DNA of 64,000 nucleotides. It comes from Salegentibacter holothuriorum. Its GTDB lineage: Bacteria > Bacteroidota > Bacteroidia > Flavobacteriales > Flavobacteriaceae. Numbering within the stretch: position 1 is the stretch's first letter; each line of letters opens with the position of its first letter. The stretch is taken from NCBI RefSeq assembly GCF_900168045.1, contig NZ_FUYY01000001.1, forward strand, positions 744,001 through 808,000, read 5' to 3'. The notes below the pieces were generated by a model. That model made no database searches. It was not told where the DNA came from and worked only from the letters and a program-made list of their open reading frames with translations. Made by a program: the position numbers and the translations under genes. Below are positions 47,393-56,409 of this stretch, piece by piece.

Positions 47393-47436
47393 AAAAAAGG
47401 CCTTTTGAAATTTCAAAAGGCCTTTTTGTTTTTTTG
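47393..47436 (+). terminator. Rho-independent terminator after nrdJ
   Basis: A near-blunt palindrome AAAAAGGCCTTTTGAAA / TTTCAAAAGGCCTTTTT (47394-47427) followed by GTTTTTTT, 24 bp after the nrdJ stop. The symmetrical A and T runs would permit action in both directions. Confidence 0.9.
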
Positions 47437-47773
47437 AAGGGAAATGCTTGAAAAGGAAGTTTTAAAAAATCCACTCGTCAAGCAGAACTTGTTTCAGACT
47501 TTATCCCGAATTCGCTTCGGGATTCTAGCATGAATTGATTATACTCATCCTATATCCTGAAGTAAACTATCTCGGGGCAAGCCCACGAGGCATTCTTTGG
47601 AAACAAATTTTTAATTTCAAGGCAAGCCCCGGGGTATTATACCCTTTGGCGGTGCCAATAAATTCAGGATGATGATTTACAAAACTTTCAGTCTGTCTTA
47701 AAAAATTCTTCTATTCCAAACTTACCGAAATAATCCCCATACCATGCGGATTTTTCAACTCATTATACATAAA
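47437..47773. repeat. Repeat-filled gap with a MITE-like element
   Basis: 47475-47534 is a degenerate family A unit containing a CCCGAATTCGCTTCGGG hairpin. 47554-47670 is bounded by the inverted pair ATCCTGAA / TTCAGGAT and contains CTCGGGGCAAGCCC, GGCAAGCCCCGGGGTATT and CCTTTGGCGGTGCC, a non-coding block resembling a miniature element nested in a family A repeat. The remaining ~100 bp to the 47774 stop codon is AT-rich with nothing recognisable. Confidence 0.5.
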
Positions 47774-48670
47774 TTACACATCACAAATTTCAATAGCCTT
47801 TCTTAAAGATCTAATTTCATCTGGACTCGTAGGAATAAACTCTTGCGCTACAAAACCTTTAAAACCGGTTTCTACAATGGCTTTCATAATTGCGGGATAA
47901 AATAGTTCCTGAGTATCACCAATTTCATTTCTTCCGGGAACTCCAGCAGTATGGTAGTGATTAATATGTTTATGATGCTTTTTAATGCTGGCAATAATAT
48001 CGCCTTCCATCACTTGCATATGATAAATATCAAAAAGTAATTTAAAATTTTCTACCCCCATTTCTTCAGCTAGTGCAACACCCCACTCGGTATGATCTGC
48101 CATATAATCTGGATGATCAACCTTGCTATTAAGTAGCTCCATAACCAAAGTTACATTTTTCTCTTTTGCGTAGTCAAGCAATGGCTTTAAACCTTTTGCA
48201 CAGTTTTTAATTCCGGTTTCCTCATCCATACCATGACGGTTTCCAGAGAAAACAATTACATTCTTTATATTGTGCTTTGAGGCTTTATCTATTAAACCAC
48301 GATATTTCTCCTGAAGTTTGCTATGATTTTTAGGTTCATTAAATCCATGTTCAATATTGGCAAAATCATCGGTAGCCATAGAACAGACTAATCCATATTT
48401 TTCAACTGTTTCCCATTCTGATGGTCTTAGAAGATCTATAGCCTTAATCCCCATATTGGAACATTTTTTTGCAAACTCCTCTAAGGGAATATCCTGAAAA
48501 CACCAACGACAAACCGAGTGATTAATATTATTTTTTTTATTTGTTAGGAATGTGCTATTATCAATATAATTCATAGCGGCAAAAGAAGATGCTACGCCGC
48601 CAATACTCAAAACTCCCGATCCTATCGCGATACCTTTTAAAGCATCTCTTCTGGAAAACTTTTTACTCAT
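47774..48670 (-). CDS. Tat-exported TIM-barrel protein, hydroxypyruvate isomerase / sugar-phosphate isomerase family
   Basis: A 298-residue protein. The N-terminus carries a twin-arginine signal (SRRDALKGIAIGSG at 6-19, then a hydrophobic stretch to SSFAA). The mature part is an AP-endonuclease-2-type TIM barrel similar to hydroxypyruvate isomerase, with metal-ligand blocks VTLVMELLNSK, FKLLFDIYHMQVMEGD, HINHYHTAG and GFVAQEFIPT. Classical hydroxypyruvate isomerase is cytoplasmic, so the exported form may act on a different sugar or ketose. It lies downstream of the NUDIX-type regulator on the same strand. Confidence 0.85.
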   Translation of the reverse strand: MSKKFSRRDALKGIAIGSGVLSIGGVASSFAAMNYIDNSTFLTNKKNNINHSVCRWCFQDIPLEEFAKKCSNMGIKAIDLLRPSEWETVEKYGLVCSMATDDFANIEHGFNEPKNHSKLQEKYRGLIDKASKHNIKNVIVFSGNRHGMDEETGIKNCAKGLKPLLDYAKEKNVTLVMELLNSKVDHPDYMADHTEWGVALAEEMGVENFKLLFDIYHMQVMEGDIIASIKKHHKHINHYHTAGVPGRNEIGDTQELFYPAIMKAIVETGFKGFVAQEFIPTSPDEIRSLRKAIEICDV

Positions 48671-48890
48671 AATTGTTGGTTTTTAGGTTCTTTAATCATT
48701 ATAGGGATGAAAAAATAATACAGTTAGCATTTAATCTGTTGGGATTTGAATTATACCCTCACCTAATTGTAATCTACATACCATCTTTTACAATAAGAGT
48801 AAATTTTACAATTATAATTTAGAATAAAAATTTTTTAGCTTATTATTTTTTAATTTTTCTTAACATTTTCATAAATAGAAAAAATAAAGA

Positions 48891-49595
48891 TTAGGCAATT
48901 TCAAAATTATATCCTGACTCTAGAAGTTCCTGATAATTTTTATAGTCAAATTTATAGAGGAAAGCTCCTCTTCTGGAAGTAGATTTATCTTTTTCATTCA
49001 GTTTAACAAGGACATTGAGGGATAAAACTTTCTTTCTGAAATTTCTTGAATCAAGTTCTTTTTGATAAATGGCCTCATAAAGCTGCTGAAGTTGAGGAAT
49101 TGTAAATTTTTCTGGCAGCAATTCAAAACCAATTGGTTTATACCTGGCCTTACGCTTTAAGCGTTCCAGAGCATCTTTTACCATTTGATTGTGGTCTAAA
49201 ACAAGTTCTGGTACTTCTTCAATTTCATACCAGTGTGCTCCGTGTTTCTCAACCAGTTCTTTATCGTACTCATCCAATCTAATCAGCGCATATTGACCTA
49301 TAGATATTGAACGATAACCAGGATCCCTTTCAGCTTTCCCATAGCTTTTAAGTTCTTCCATAAACACATTTTCAAGACCCGTAATTTCTTTAAGCACACG
49401 TTTCGCTGCCTGGTCTACATTTTCAGTCAACTTAACAAAGCTTCCAATTAAAGACCAGGAACCCTTTAGAGGTTCTACCCTTCTTTTAAATATTAATAGC
49501 TTGAGCTTACCTTCATCAAAACCAAAGATTATACAATCAGTAGCGACATAGAATTTATCGTTCTTACTGTAAAAGTCCTTTTGAAGCCGATTCAT
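48891..49595 (-). CDS. NUDIX-domain winged-helix regulator (NrtR/AraR-like)
   Basis: A 234-residue protein with an N-terminal Nudix domain (about 15-145) and a C-terminal winged helix (about 150-230, FTIPQLQQLYEAIYQKELDSRNFRKKVL). The Nudix box is degenerate: at the R-E-U-x-E-E-x-G-U positions it reads RVLKEITGL (66-74), losing two of the three catalytic glutamates, as expected for a domain that has become a ligand sensor. Related Bacteroidota proteins include the arabinose regulator AraR. The adjacent sodium/sugar symporter and mutarotase genes suggest regulation of monosaccharide uptake. Confidence 0.88.
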   Translation of the reverse strand: MNRLQKDFYSKNDKFYVATDCIIFGFDEGKLKLLIFKRRVEPLKGSWSLIGSFVKLTENVDQAAKRVLKEITGLENVFMEELKSYGKAERDPGYRSISIGQYALIRLDEYDKELVEKHGAHWYEIEEVPELVLDHNQMVKDALERLKRKARYKPIGFELLPEKFTIPQLQQLYEAIYQKELDSRNFRKKVLSLNVLVKLNEKDKSTSRRGAFLYKFDYKNYQELLESGYNFEIA

Positions 49596-49674
49596 TTATA
49601 TTTTGGAAGTTTGAGTTTAAATCAATTATTTCTTAAAATTACAATTCAGAATTATAAAGTCATTCTTTTTAAAT

Positions 49675-49702
49675 AAAAAAAGCCCGGAAAAACCGGGCTT
49701 TT
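49675..49702 (-). terminator. Rho-independent terminator after the SSS transporter gene
   Basis: Minus-strand stem AAGCCCGG, loop TTTTT, CCGGGCTT, then a T-run (A residues at 49675-49680 on the plus strand). It lies 13 bp after the transporter stop and closes the unit before the regulator gene. Confidence 0.9.
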
Positions 49703-49714
49703 ATCTTTATTATT

Positions 49715-51391
49715 TTACCAGAATAAAGCGTAAAGCATTACTACAATTAATAGAATAGCAAAACTACCTATATTAAATGCAGGACCTGTTTTAAAGAGAG
49801 ATCTGCTAAGCTCAATTCCTTTTTCATGATCTTTCCCTTTACTTTCAACCAAACTAATCACTATCATTAATACCATGGTTAATATCCAGGTAAGCATCAT
49901 TTGGTGCATAAACGGAAGTGTTACAAATATAGGACTGTCTATCCATCCATTAGGTCCTATCTTAAAGAAAAGCGCGATTGGTATTGAAGCAAGCACACCA
50001 AATATTGCGGCTCTGTTTGTCGTCTTTTTCCAGAATAACCCAAGCATAAATACGGCAAGAATACCCGGGCTAACTACTCCGGTATATTCCTGAATATATT
50101 GAAATACCTGACCTAAATTCTTCAATTGTGGAGCAAGAATTACGGCAACTATTAAAGCAGCAGTTGCAGAAAGCCTTCCTACTTTTACCAGGTTTTTTTC
50201 TGTAGAATTCTTACCAAAATAGGGCTTATAGATATCCATGGTAAAAATAGTGGCTGTAGAGTTTAACATAGAGGCTACCGAAGAAACAATAGCTGCTGCA
50301 AGGGCTGCCAATACCAAACCTTTTAAACCTGCCGGCACAAATTCCTGAATAAGCCACGGTGCGGCATTATCATTTATAATATTTCCAGTTCCACTAAAGA
50401 AAGATTCATCGGTAAAATCCAGGGAAATAACACCCTCTGGGCTCGTATTCATCACGTAGGCGATAATCCCGGGAATAACTACAATTAACGGAACAATTAA
50501 TTTTAAAAATCCAGCAAGGATAATTCCTTTTTGCGATTCTCTAAGACTTTTTGCCGCTAAAGTACGCTGAATAATATATTGATTAAAGCCCCAGTAATAT
50601 AAGTTTGCTACCCATAAACCTCCAATAAGCACAGCAAGACCGGGAAGATCCCACCAGGCATCTTTACCATTTGGGGTAATAATTTCTCCTTTTTCAAGAA
50701 TCATTGAAAACTTCTCAGGAACTTGTTCATATACAGATACCATTCCTGAAATAACCCCGCCATCTTCTGTTACATGAGATAAAGCGATAAATGTGGTAAT
50801 TAAACCACCTATAATAAGTAATACTACTTGTACTACATCGGTCCAGGCGACAGCTGAAAGCCCTCCGTATAGAGAATAAGCTGCAGCAAAAAAAGCAAGT
50901 CCTAAAATTGCATATATAAATAAAGAACCATCACCGGTTCCCATAATCGTATCTAGTGCAGTGGCCCCAAGGTATAGTACCGAGGTTAGGTTCACGAACA
51001 CAAAAAGACAGATCCAAAAGACCGCTAAAATGGTTTTTAAGTTTGACCCATACCTCACTTCTATAAATTCAGGGATAGTATATAAGCCTTTATCAATAAA
51101 TATTGGCAGAAAGAATTTCCCTACCAATAGTAGAGTAATAGCAGCCATCCATTCATAGGAGGCAATAGCAAGACCAATAGCAAAGCCTGAGCCAGACATA
51201 CCGATAAACTGTTCGGCAGAGATGTTTGCAGCTATTAGAGAGGCTCCAATTGCCCACCATGGCAAACTTTTATCTGCTAAAAAATAACCTTCAGAAGAAT
51301 CTCCTTTTCCTCTTGAAACGTATAAACCTATGCCCACAATCAAAAGTGCATAAGCCCCGAAAATAATCTGATCTAATAATCCAAATTCCAT
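49715..51391 (-). CDS. Sodium/solute symporter (SSS/SLC5 family), probable sugar transporter
   Basis: A 558-residue membrane protein with about 14 helices. GKGDSSEGYFLADKSLPWWAIGASLIAANISAEQFIGMSGSGF at the N-terminus is the SGLT/SSS signature region (Na+-site residues in the following helices), and AALAAAIVSSVASMLNSTATIFTMDIYKP is the second conserved block (helix 8 region). The length and the SGLT-type signature favour a sugar substrate (glucose, galactose, arabinose or similar). It follows aldose 1-epimerase by 92 bp on the same strand and is closed by a terminator. Confidence 0.9.
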   Translation of the reverse strand: MEFGLLDQIIFGAYALLIVGIGLYVSRGKGDSSEGYFLADKSLPWWAIGASLIAANISAEQFIGMSGSGFAIGLAIASYEWMAAITLLLVGKFFLPIFIDKGLYTIPEFIEVRYGSNLKTILAVFWICLFVFVNLTSVLYLGATALDTIMGTGDGSLFIYAILGLAFFAAAYSLYGGLSAVAWTDVVQVVLLIIGGLITTFIALSHVTEDGGVISGMVSVYEQVPEKFSMILEKGEIITPNGKDAWWDLPGLAVLIGGLWVANLYYWGFNQYIIQRTLAAKSLRESQKGIILAGFLKLIVPLIVVIPGIIAYVMNTSPEGVISLDFTDESFFSGTGNIINDNAAPWLIQEFVPAGLKGLVLAALAAAIVSSVASMLNSTATIFTMDIYKPYFGKNSTEKNLVKVGRLSATAALIVAVILAPQLKNLGQVFQYIQEYTGVVSPGILAVFMLGLFWKKTTNRAAIFGVLASIPIALFFKIGPNGWIDSPIFVTLPFMHQMMLTWILTMVLMIVISLVESKGKDHEKGIELSRSLFKTGPAFNIGSFAILLIVVMLYALFW

Positions 51392-51483
51392 AAAGTACGC
51401 TGTTAAAAACCCATAATTATCTGGGTGTTAAATTTAAGTTCCGAAAAAGTATTTGACAAGTTTAAGAGTGAAATTTAAACGTG

Positions 51484-52479
51484 TTATTTTGAGACTGAAA
51501 ACCGATAATTTATTCTGTTATAATATTTTTCTCCCGGTTTTAAAACTGCGTCAGGGAAATTTCTAAAATTTGGAGCATCAGGGAAATTCTGAGCTTCCAA
51601 ACATAGCGAAGGGTATTCTGCCGCAATTTGGGTATAATAATTTAGGTCATCAGGAAGATCTTCAGGAGCATAGGCTACCAGTGCTTTTTGATTTGTTTGT
51701 ACTTCCATTTTTATTCCCGTTAACGGAGCAAAAAGTCTTGCGGCCACTTCATCTTCACCAGATTTTAATACAAAACTGTCATCAAGGCTTCGATTGCCGA
51801 TTAGTTTACTTTCACTAAAATTCTTTGGATGCTTTTTAAGTTTCGTTAAATTCCCGGTTGGCATCAGGTTTTTATCAACCTCCAAAATCTTTTCAGCATT
51901 AATCTTTAAAAAATGGTCACTAATACTGCCTCCTCCATTGAGGTTAAAATAAGCATGATTGGTAAGGTTAATCACCGTTTTTTTATCTGTATGTGCCGAA
52001 TATTCTATTTGTATTTCATTATCCTCTGTAAGGGTGTATTTCACCTCAACCTCAAGGTTTCCAGGATAATATTCTTCCCCATCCTTGCTTAAATAGGTTA
52101 AAGTAGCCGAAGGATTTGGAGCGGCAGTCTCCTCCTTAATTTCCCATACTTTATACTGAAAGCCTTCCTGGCCACCGTGCAAATGCACACCATTTTTTTC
52201 AAAGAGCTTGTAGGTAGTTTCATCCAACTTAAACTCTCCATTGGAAATCCTACCGGCATAACGGCCCACTGAAGCACCGAAACATTTATTATGTTCTTTA
52301 TAAATCGAAGTAATAAATTCTTCTGCCCTGGGACTTACCACTACATTTACCATATTCCCAGTTTTGTCTTTTATCTTAAAACTTAGCACGGCTGCGCCAT
52401 AGTTAAGAACATCGAGTTGGCTACCTTGATTATTCACAAGGCTTAGTGTTTTTAGATCTTCTTTTTTGATAATTTTCAA
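51484..52479 (-). CDS. galM: Aldose 1-epimerase (mutarotase)
   Basis: Interconverts alpha and beta anomers of aldohexoses. It is 331 residues. The active-site histidine lies in VINLTNHAYFNLNGGG (about residue 172), and the catalytic glutamate is expected in PSLCLEAQNFPDAPNF near the C-terminus (residue about 295). FGASVGRYAGRIS is another family block. It begins with no signal peptide, so it is cytoplasmic. It lies 10 bp after the DUF885 gene and 92 bp before the sugar symporter, consistent with a sugar-uptake unit. Confidence 0.93.
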   Translation of the reverse strand: MKIIKKEDLKTLSLVNNQGSQLDVLNYGAAVLSFKIKDKTGNMVNVVVSPRAEEFITSIYKEHNKCFGASVGRYAGRISNGEFKLDETTYKLFEKNGVHLHGGQEGFQYKVWEIKEETAAPNPSATLTYLSKDGEEYYPGNLEVEVKYTLTEDNEIQIEYSAHTDKKTVINLTNHAYFNLNGGGSISDHFLKINAEKILEVDKNLMPTGNLTKLKKHPKNFSESKLIGNRSLDDSFVLKSGEDEVAARLFAPLTGIKMEVQTNQKALVAYAPEDLPDDLNYYTQIAAEYPSLCLEAQNFPDAPNFRNFPDAVLKPGEKYYNRINYRFSVSK

Positions 52480-52489
52480 TTTCTTTTAT

Positions 52490-54313
52490 TTAAAGGGTTT
52501 CTTTAGAAATCCAGGCGTTTACTTTATCTGTTAAGATATTCAAAGGTAAGGCTCCATCCAGAAGAATCACATCATGAAACTCCCTAATATCAAAATCTTC
52601 ACCCAGTTGCTCTTTAGCATACTCCCTAAGTTCTAAAATTTTATTCATTCCAATCTTATAAGCCGTTGCCTGGCCGGGCATAACAATATGCCGCTCCACC
52701 ATTTTTATACAATCACTTTCAGCATTTGGCGTGTTTTCTTTATAATAGGCTATTCCTTCTTCGCGAGTCCATTTTTTAGCGTGAATCCCTGTATCTACTA
52801 CCAGTCTGCAAGATCTCCAAAGCTCCATGGCCAATCTTCCAAAATCTGAATAAGGGTCTTTATAATAGCCTATTTCTTTTGGTAATAATTCACTGTAAAG
52901 CCCCCAACCTTCAACATACGCAGTATAAGAACTAAATTTCCTAAACTGTGGCACCTCCTCTAATTCCTGGGCTATAGCAATTTGCATATGATGCCCAGGG
53001 ATGCCTTCATGATATGCCAAAGCCTCCATTTGATATTTAGGCATCGCAGACATATCGTATAAATTTGCATAATACGTTCCCGGCCTTGACCCATCTTTTG
53101 CAGGTTGCTGATAAAAGGCTTTTCCGGCATTTTTTTCCCTAAAAGGCTCTACAGCCTTTACTACTAATTCTGCTTCAGGTTTAGTTAAAAAAAGTCTATC
53201 TAAATCCACTTTCATCGTATTGATGATACTCCTGGCTTCTTTAAGGTATTTATTTCTTCCGGTAGAATCTTTGGCATAATAGAATTGTTCGTCTTTACGC
53301 ATAAACTCAAAGAAATCCTGTAATGTTCCTTCAAAGCCAACAGCTTCCTTAATCTTTTCCATTTCAGCATGAATACGGGCAACCTCATTTAATCCAATTT
53401 CATGAATTTCATAAGCTGAAAGATTTGTTGTGGTTGTTCTTTTTAAAGCATTGGCATAAAACTCCTCACCTTTAGGGAACTTCCAGGCTCCTGCATTGGT
53501 ATTTGCACGTTTTTGCTGAGTTTCCAAAAACACAATTAAATCATTATAGGCCGGTTTTACTTTTTTAATAAGCACAGTTTCGGCTTTAGAAATAAGATCC
53601 TTTTTTTGTTCTTCAGAAATTTCTAAATCGTTTATTTTCAATTTAAAATCCTCCAACAATGCACTATTCTCTGAAGATTTTCCAAAAGGCTTACCTTTAA
53701 TTAGGTTTCTACTGGACTCCAAGACCCTATCAAAAACAAATCTTGGTGGCACAATGCCATTTTGTTCCCTTATTTTTAAATTCCCAATAACATCTTCCAT
53801 TACTTTAGGAATCCCCTCTAACCTTGAAATGTAAGCTTTAGCATCACTTATTGAATCTATGCGGTGCATATTGATTAAAAAAGCAGGTAGCTCTGCATGA
53901 TAGCCAAACATTTGGTTTACCGGATAATTGTAAAACCTATAATCATAATCTTCTAATTCATTTTCTTGCTTTTGAAGATACAAGTCATAACTTAAACGTG
54001 TTTCCTTATTTAAGCTTGAAACATCAATTTTCTTAAGTTCTTCCAGGCGCCTCTTTGCTTTATTACGGTCTTCTACATATTTTAAATGCGAAAAATCATC
54101 CCATTTGCCGTAGTTGTTTTTTTGTCCAAGCCGGGTTTGCATCATTGGTGACTCTGCAACATCTTTTTGAAACTCCTCCTCAAAATACTGGTTTAATTCA
54201 GCAGAATGTGCTTCAATTTCTTCTTCTGAATAACTTTCTTTTGTTTGATTACAGGAAATCACCAAAACAAGTAGACCTAAATAGAGAATTTTATAAAAAA
54301 ATCTGATGCTCAT
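52490..54313 (-). CDS. DUF885-family lipoprotein, putative metallo-hydrolase/peptidase
   Basis: A 607-residue protein with a lipoprotein signal (LGLLVLVISC, Cys at about 21). The DUF885 domain spans most of the protein; its candidate metal site is ALAYHEGIPGHHMQIAIAQE (about 435-454), an HExxxHH-like arrangement, with VEGWGLYSELLPKE following. The family has been proposed to contain metallopeptidases but I know of no confirmed substrate. It is 3 bp after the CocE-type hydrolase gene and 10 bp before galM, so it is co-transcribed with both. Confidence 0.87.
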   Translation of the reverse strand: MSIRFFYKILYLGLLVLVISCNQTKESYSEEEIEAHSAELNQYFEEEFQKDVAESPMMQTRLGQKNNYGKWDDFSHLKYVEDRNKAKRRLEELKKIDVSSLNKETRLSYDLYLQKQENELEDYDYRFYNYPVNQMFGYHAELPAFLINMHRIDSISDAKAYISRLEGIPKVMEDVIGNLKIREQNGIVPPRFVFDRVLESSRNLIKGKPFGKSSENSALLEDFKLKINDLEISEEQKKDLISKAETVLIKKVKPAYNDLIVFLETQQKRANTNAGAWKFPKGEEFYANALKRTTTTNLSAYEIHEIGLNEVARIHAEMEKIKEAVGFEGTLQDFFEFMRKDEQFYYAKDSTGRNKYLKEARSIINTMKVDLDRLFLTKPEAELVVKAVEPFREKNAGKAFYQQPAKDGSRPGTYYANLYDMSAMPKYQMEALAYHEGIPGHHMQIAIAQELEEVPQFRKFSSYTAYVEGWGLYSELLPKEIGYYKDPYSDFGRLAMELWRSCRLVVDTGIHAKKWTREEGIAYYKENTPNAESDCIKMVERHIVMPGQATAYKIGMNKILELREYAKEQLGEDFDIREFHDVILLDGALPLNILTDKVNAWISKETL

Positions 54314-54316
54314 AAG

Positions 54317-56164
54317 CTATTCTTTAAATACTGAAAATTCTATAGCAGAATCTCCAAAAATAGTGTGGGTTTGCTGCTGAAAATCTTTTTCTTCAGCTTT
54401 AAAAATATTAGGAACATAAGTCTGCGGATTTCTATCTATAAGAGGAAACCACGTGCTCTGTACCTGAATTTGCAATTTATGACCTTTTTTAAAAGTATGG
54501 TTAATATCCTGAAGGGTAATATTTACTGAAGTCTTCTTATTAGGCTCAAAAGGCTCCGGATTTTCAAAACTGTTTCTAAATCTTCCTCGCATCACTTCGC
54601 TACGTACCATCATATGATAATTATCCATATCTAAATGTTCCATGGTTTCTTCATAATCTTCGGCATCTGGAGGGTAAACGTCTATTACTTTTACCACCCA
54701 ATCTGCTGCGGTTCCGGTAGTTGCCACATTTAAGCGCGCTTCAATTTCGCCGGTTAGTTTCATATCTTCTTCCAATACTTCAGTTTCAAACACCAAAACA
54801 TCTGGTCTCCTGGCGGCAAAACGCTGATCACCTGTCATATATTCTCTCGGGGTAAAAACCGCTTTAATTTCATTATTATAAGAAACCGGTTTTGCAGGAT
54901 CACTTATAAAGCTTTCTTTATTTTCGGTAGCTTCCTCGGTTAATTCCTGGTCATCACCAAGATAAAAAATCTTCTTTTCTATATTTTTTGGAGGCCAGGC
55001 TTCGTAGGAATTCCATTTTCTGGCTCCGGTATCGTAAACATAAGCTTCAGCAAGATCTACATCACCATCTCCGTCTCCTTTTAAAAAATGATTAAAAAAA
55101 GTGGTTTCAATATTTCTTTGGTAATCTTCAGAGATATCATCACCAAAATATACGTTTCCTACCGCCTGTCTTTTGGTTTGTCTTGCCCAATCGCCGTGGC
55201 TCCAGGGCCCAAAGACCATAATATTGTAGTTATCGCTGGTTTCTTCAATTTTCTTGTAAGTATTAAAAGGCCCGTAAAGATCTTCAGCATCAAACAAGCC
55301 ACCAACAACCATTACCGCTGGCTCGATATCATCTAAATGCTGAATAATGCCGCGAGATTGCCAAAATTCATCATAATTAGGATGTTCCTTTAGCTGTTGC
55401 CAAAATACATTGTCTTCGCCATAATATTCATCCAAATTACTAAGAGGACCAACATCTAAAAAGAATTGATACTGGTCTTGCGTCCCTAGCCCGGGCAAAT
55501 CATACCAGCTTTCTGTGGTTGGACCGGTCTTATCGTAGCCAAAAACCGCCGTTGCTCTCCAGTAACTCAATAAATAAGCACCATTATGATGAAAATCGTC
55601 AAAGAAAAAATCTCCAATTCCTGCCTGTGGTGAGGCAGCTTTTAAGGCCGGGTGCGCGTCTACTAAAGAAGCGACAGCGTAATGTCCGGGATAAGAAATT
55701 CCCCAGGTCCCTACTCTTCCGTTATTATTATCAACATTTTCAATAAGCCAGTCTATAGTATCATAAGTATCGCTGGATTCATCAAATTCATCTTGCTTTT
55801 TATTAGGGATTATTGCACGCATATTATCATATCTCCCTTCACTCATCCAACGGCCTCGCACATCCTGATAGACAATAATATTCCCTTCCTTCATTAAATA
55901 TTCGTTAGGGCCAATAAGCGAGCGAAATTGATCTTCACCATACGGCCTGGAACTATATGGTGTGCGCTGCATTAAAATTGGGTATTCCTTAGAAGTATCT
56001 TTTGGAGAATAAATTGTAGTGTGCAGCTTTATACCGTCACGCATTGGGATAACTACTTCTGTTTTATTATAAAATTCTTTTACATCAAATTCTTCCTGCG
56101 CAAGAATCTGAACAGGTAAAAAACTAAAAAACAGAAGAATAGCACTAAAACGGAGTAATTTCAT
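54317..56164 (-). CDS. CocE/NonD-family acyl hydrolase, secreted (S15 X-Pro dipeptidyl-peptidase-like)
   Basis: A 615-residue secreted alpha/beta-hydrolase. The Sec signal ends near LAQEEF (about residue 22). The nucleophile serine is in VGTWGISYPGHYAV (G-x-S-x-x-G), the catalytic aspartate is likely in GLFDAEDLYGPF and the histidine in VFGPWSHGDWAR. A C-terminal jelly-roll X-Pro-dipeptidyl-peptidase-type domain (about 400-610) follows. The group includes alpha-amino-acid ester hydrolases, cocaine esterase and peptidases. First of a CocE-DUF885-galM-SSS unit; a role in peptide or acyl-ester degradation fits the DUF885 partner. Confidence 0.9.
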   Translation of the reverse strand: MKLLRFSAILLFFSFLPVQILAQEEFDVKEFYNKTEVVIPMRDGIKLHTTIYSPKDTSKEYPILMQRTPYSSRPYGEDQFRSLIGPNEYLMKEGNIIVYQDVRGRWMSEGRYDNMRAIIPNKKQDEFDESSDTYDTIDWLIENVDNNNGRVGTWGISYPGHYAVASLVDAHPALKAASPQAGIGDFFFDDFHHNGAYLLSYWRATAVFGYDKTGPTTESWYDLPGLGTQDQYQFFLDVGPLSNLDEYYGEDNVFWQQLKEHPNYDEFWQSRGIIQHLDDIEPAVMVVGGLFDAEDLYGPFNTYKKIEETSDNYNIMVFGPWSHGDWARQTKRQAVGNVYFGDDISEDYQRNIETTFFNHFLKGDGDGDVDLAEAYVYDTGARKWNSYEAWPPKNIEKKIFYLGDDQELTEEATENKESFISDPAKPVSYNNEIKAVFTPREYMTGDQRFAARRPDVLVFETEVLEEDMKLTGEIEARLNVATTGTAADWVVKVIDVYPPDAEDYEETMEHLDMDNYHMMVRSEVMRGRFRNSFENPEPFEPNKKTSVNITLQDINHTFKKGHKLQIQVQSTWFPLIDRNPQTYVPNIFKAEEKDFQQQTHTIFGDSAIEFSVFKE

Positions 56165-56409
56165 AGTAAAGGCAGGTTTTAAGCCCCCTAAGATAGAAAT
56201 TACACCGATAAACCTAAAAGAATTTTACTCGATAATCGAGTTTTAAATGAATCAGGCCTTGTTTCTAAATTAAAGACAAATTCTAATTAATACCTTTTAA
56301 GTCTGCCAAGGAATAAATTCACGTAAATAATCCAGAATTAAATACTACTAACCTTAAGTTTTATTTCAATAATACTTCATCAGTAAATATCTCACGATTA
56401 TGAAGTAAT

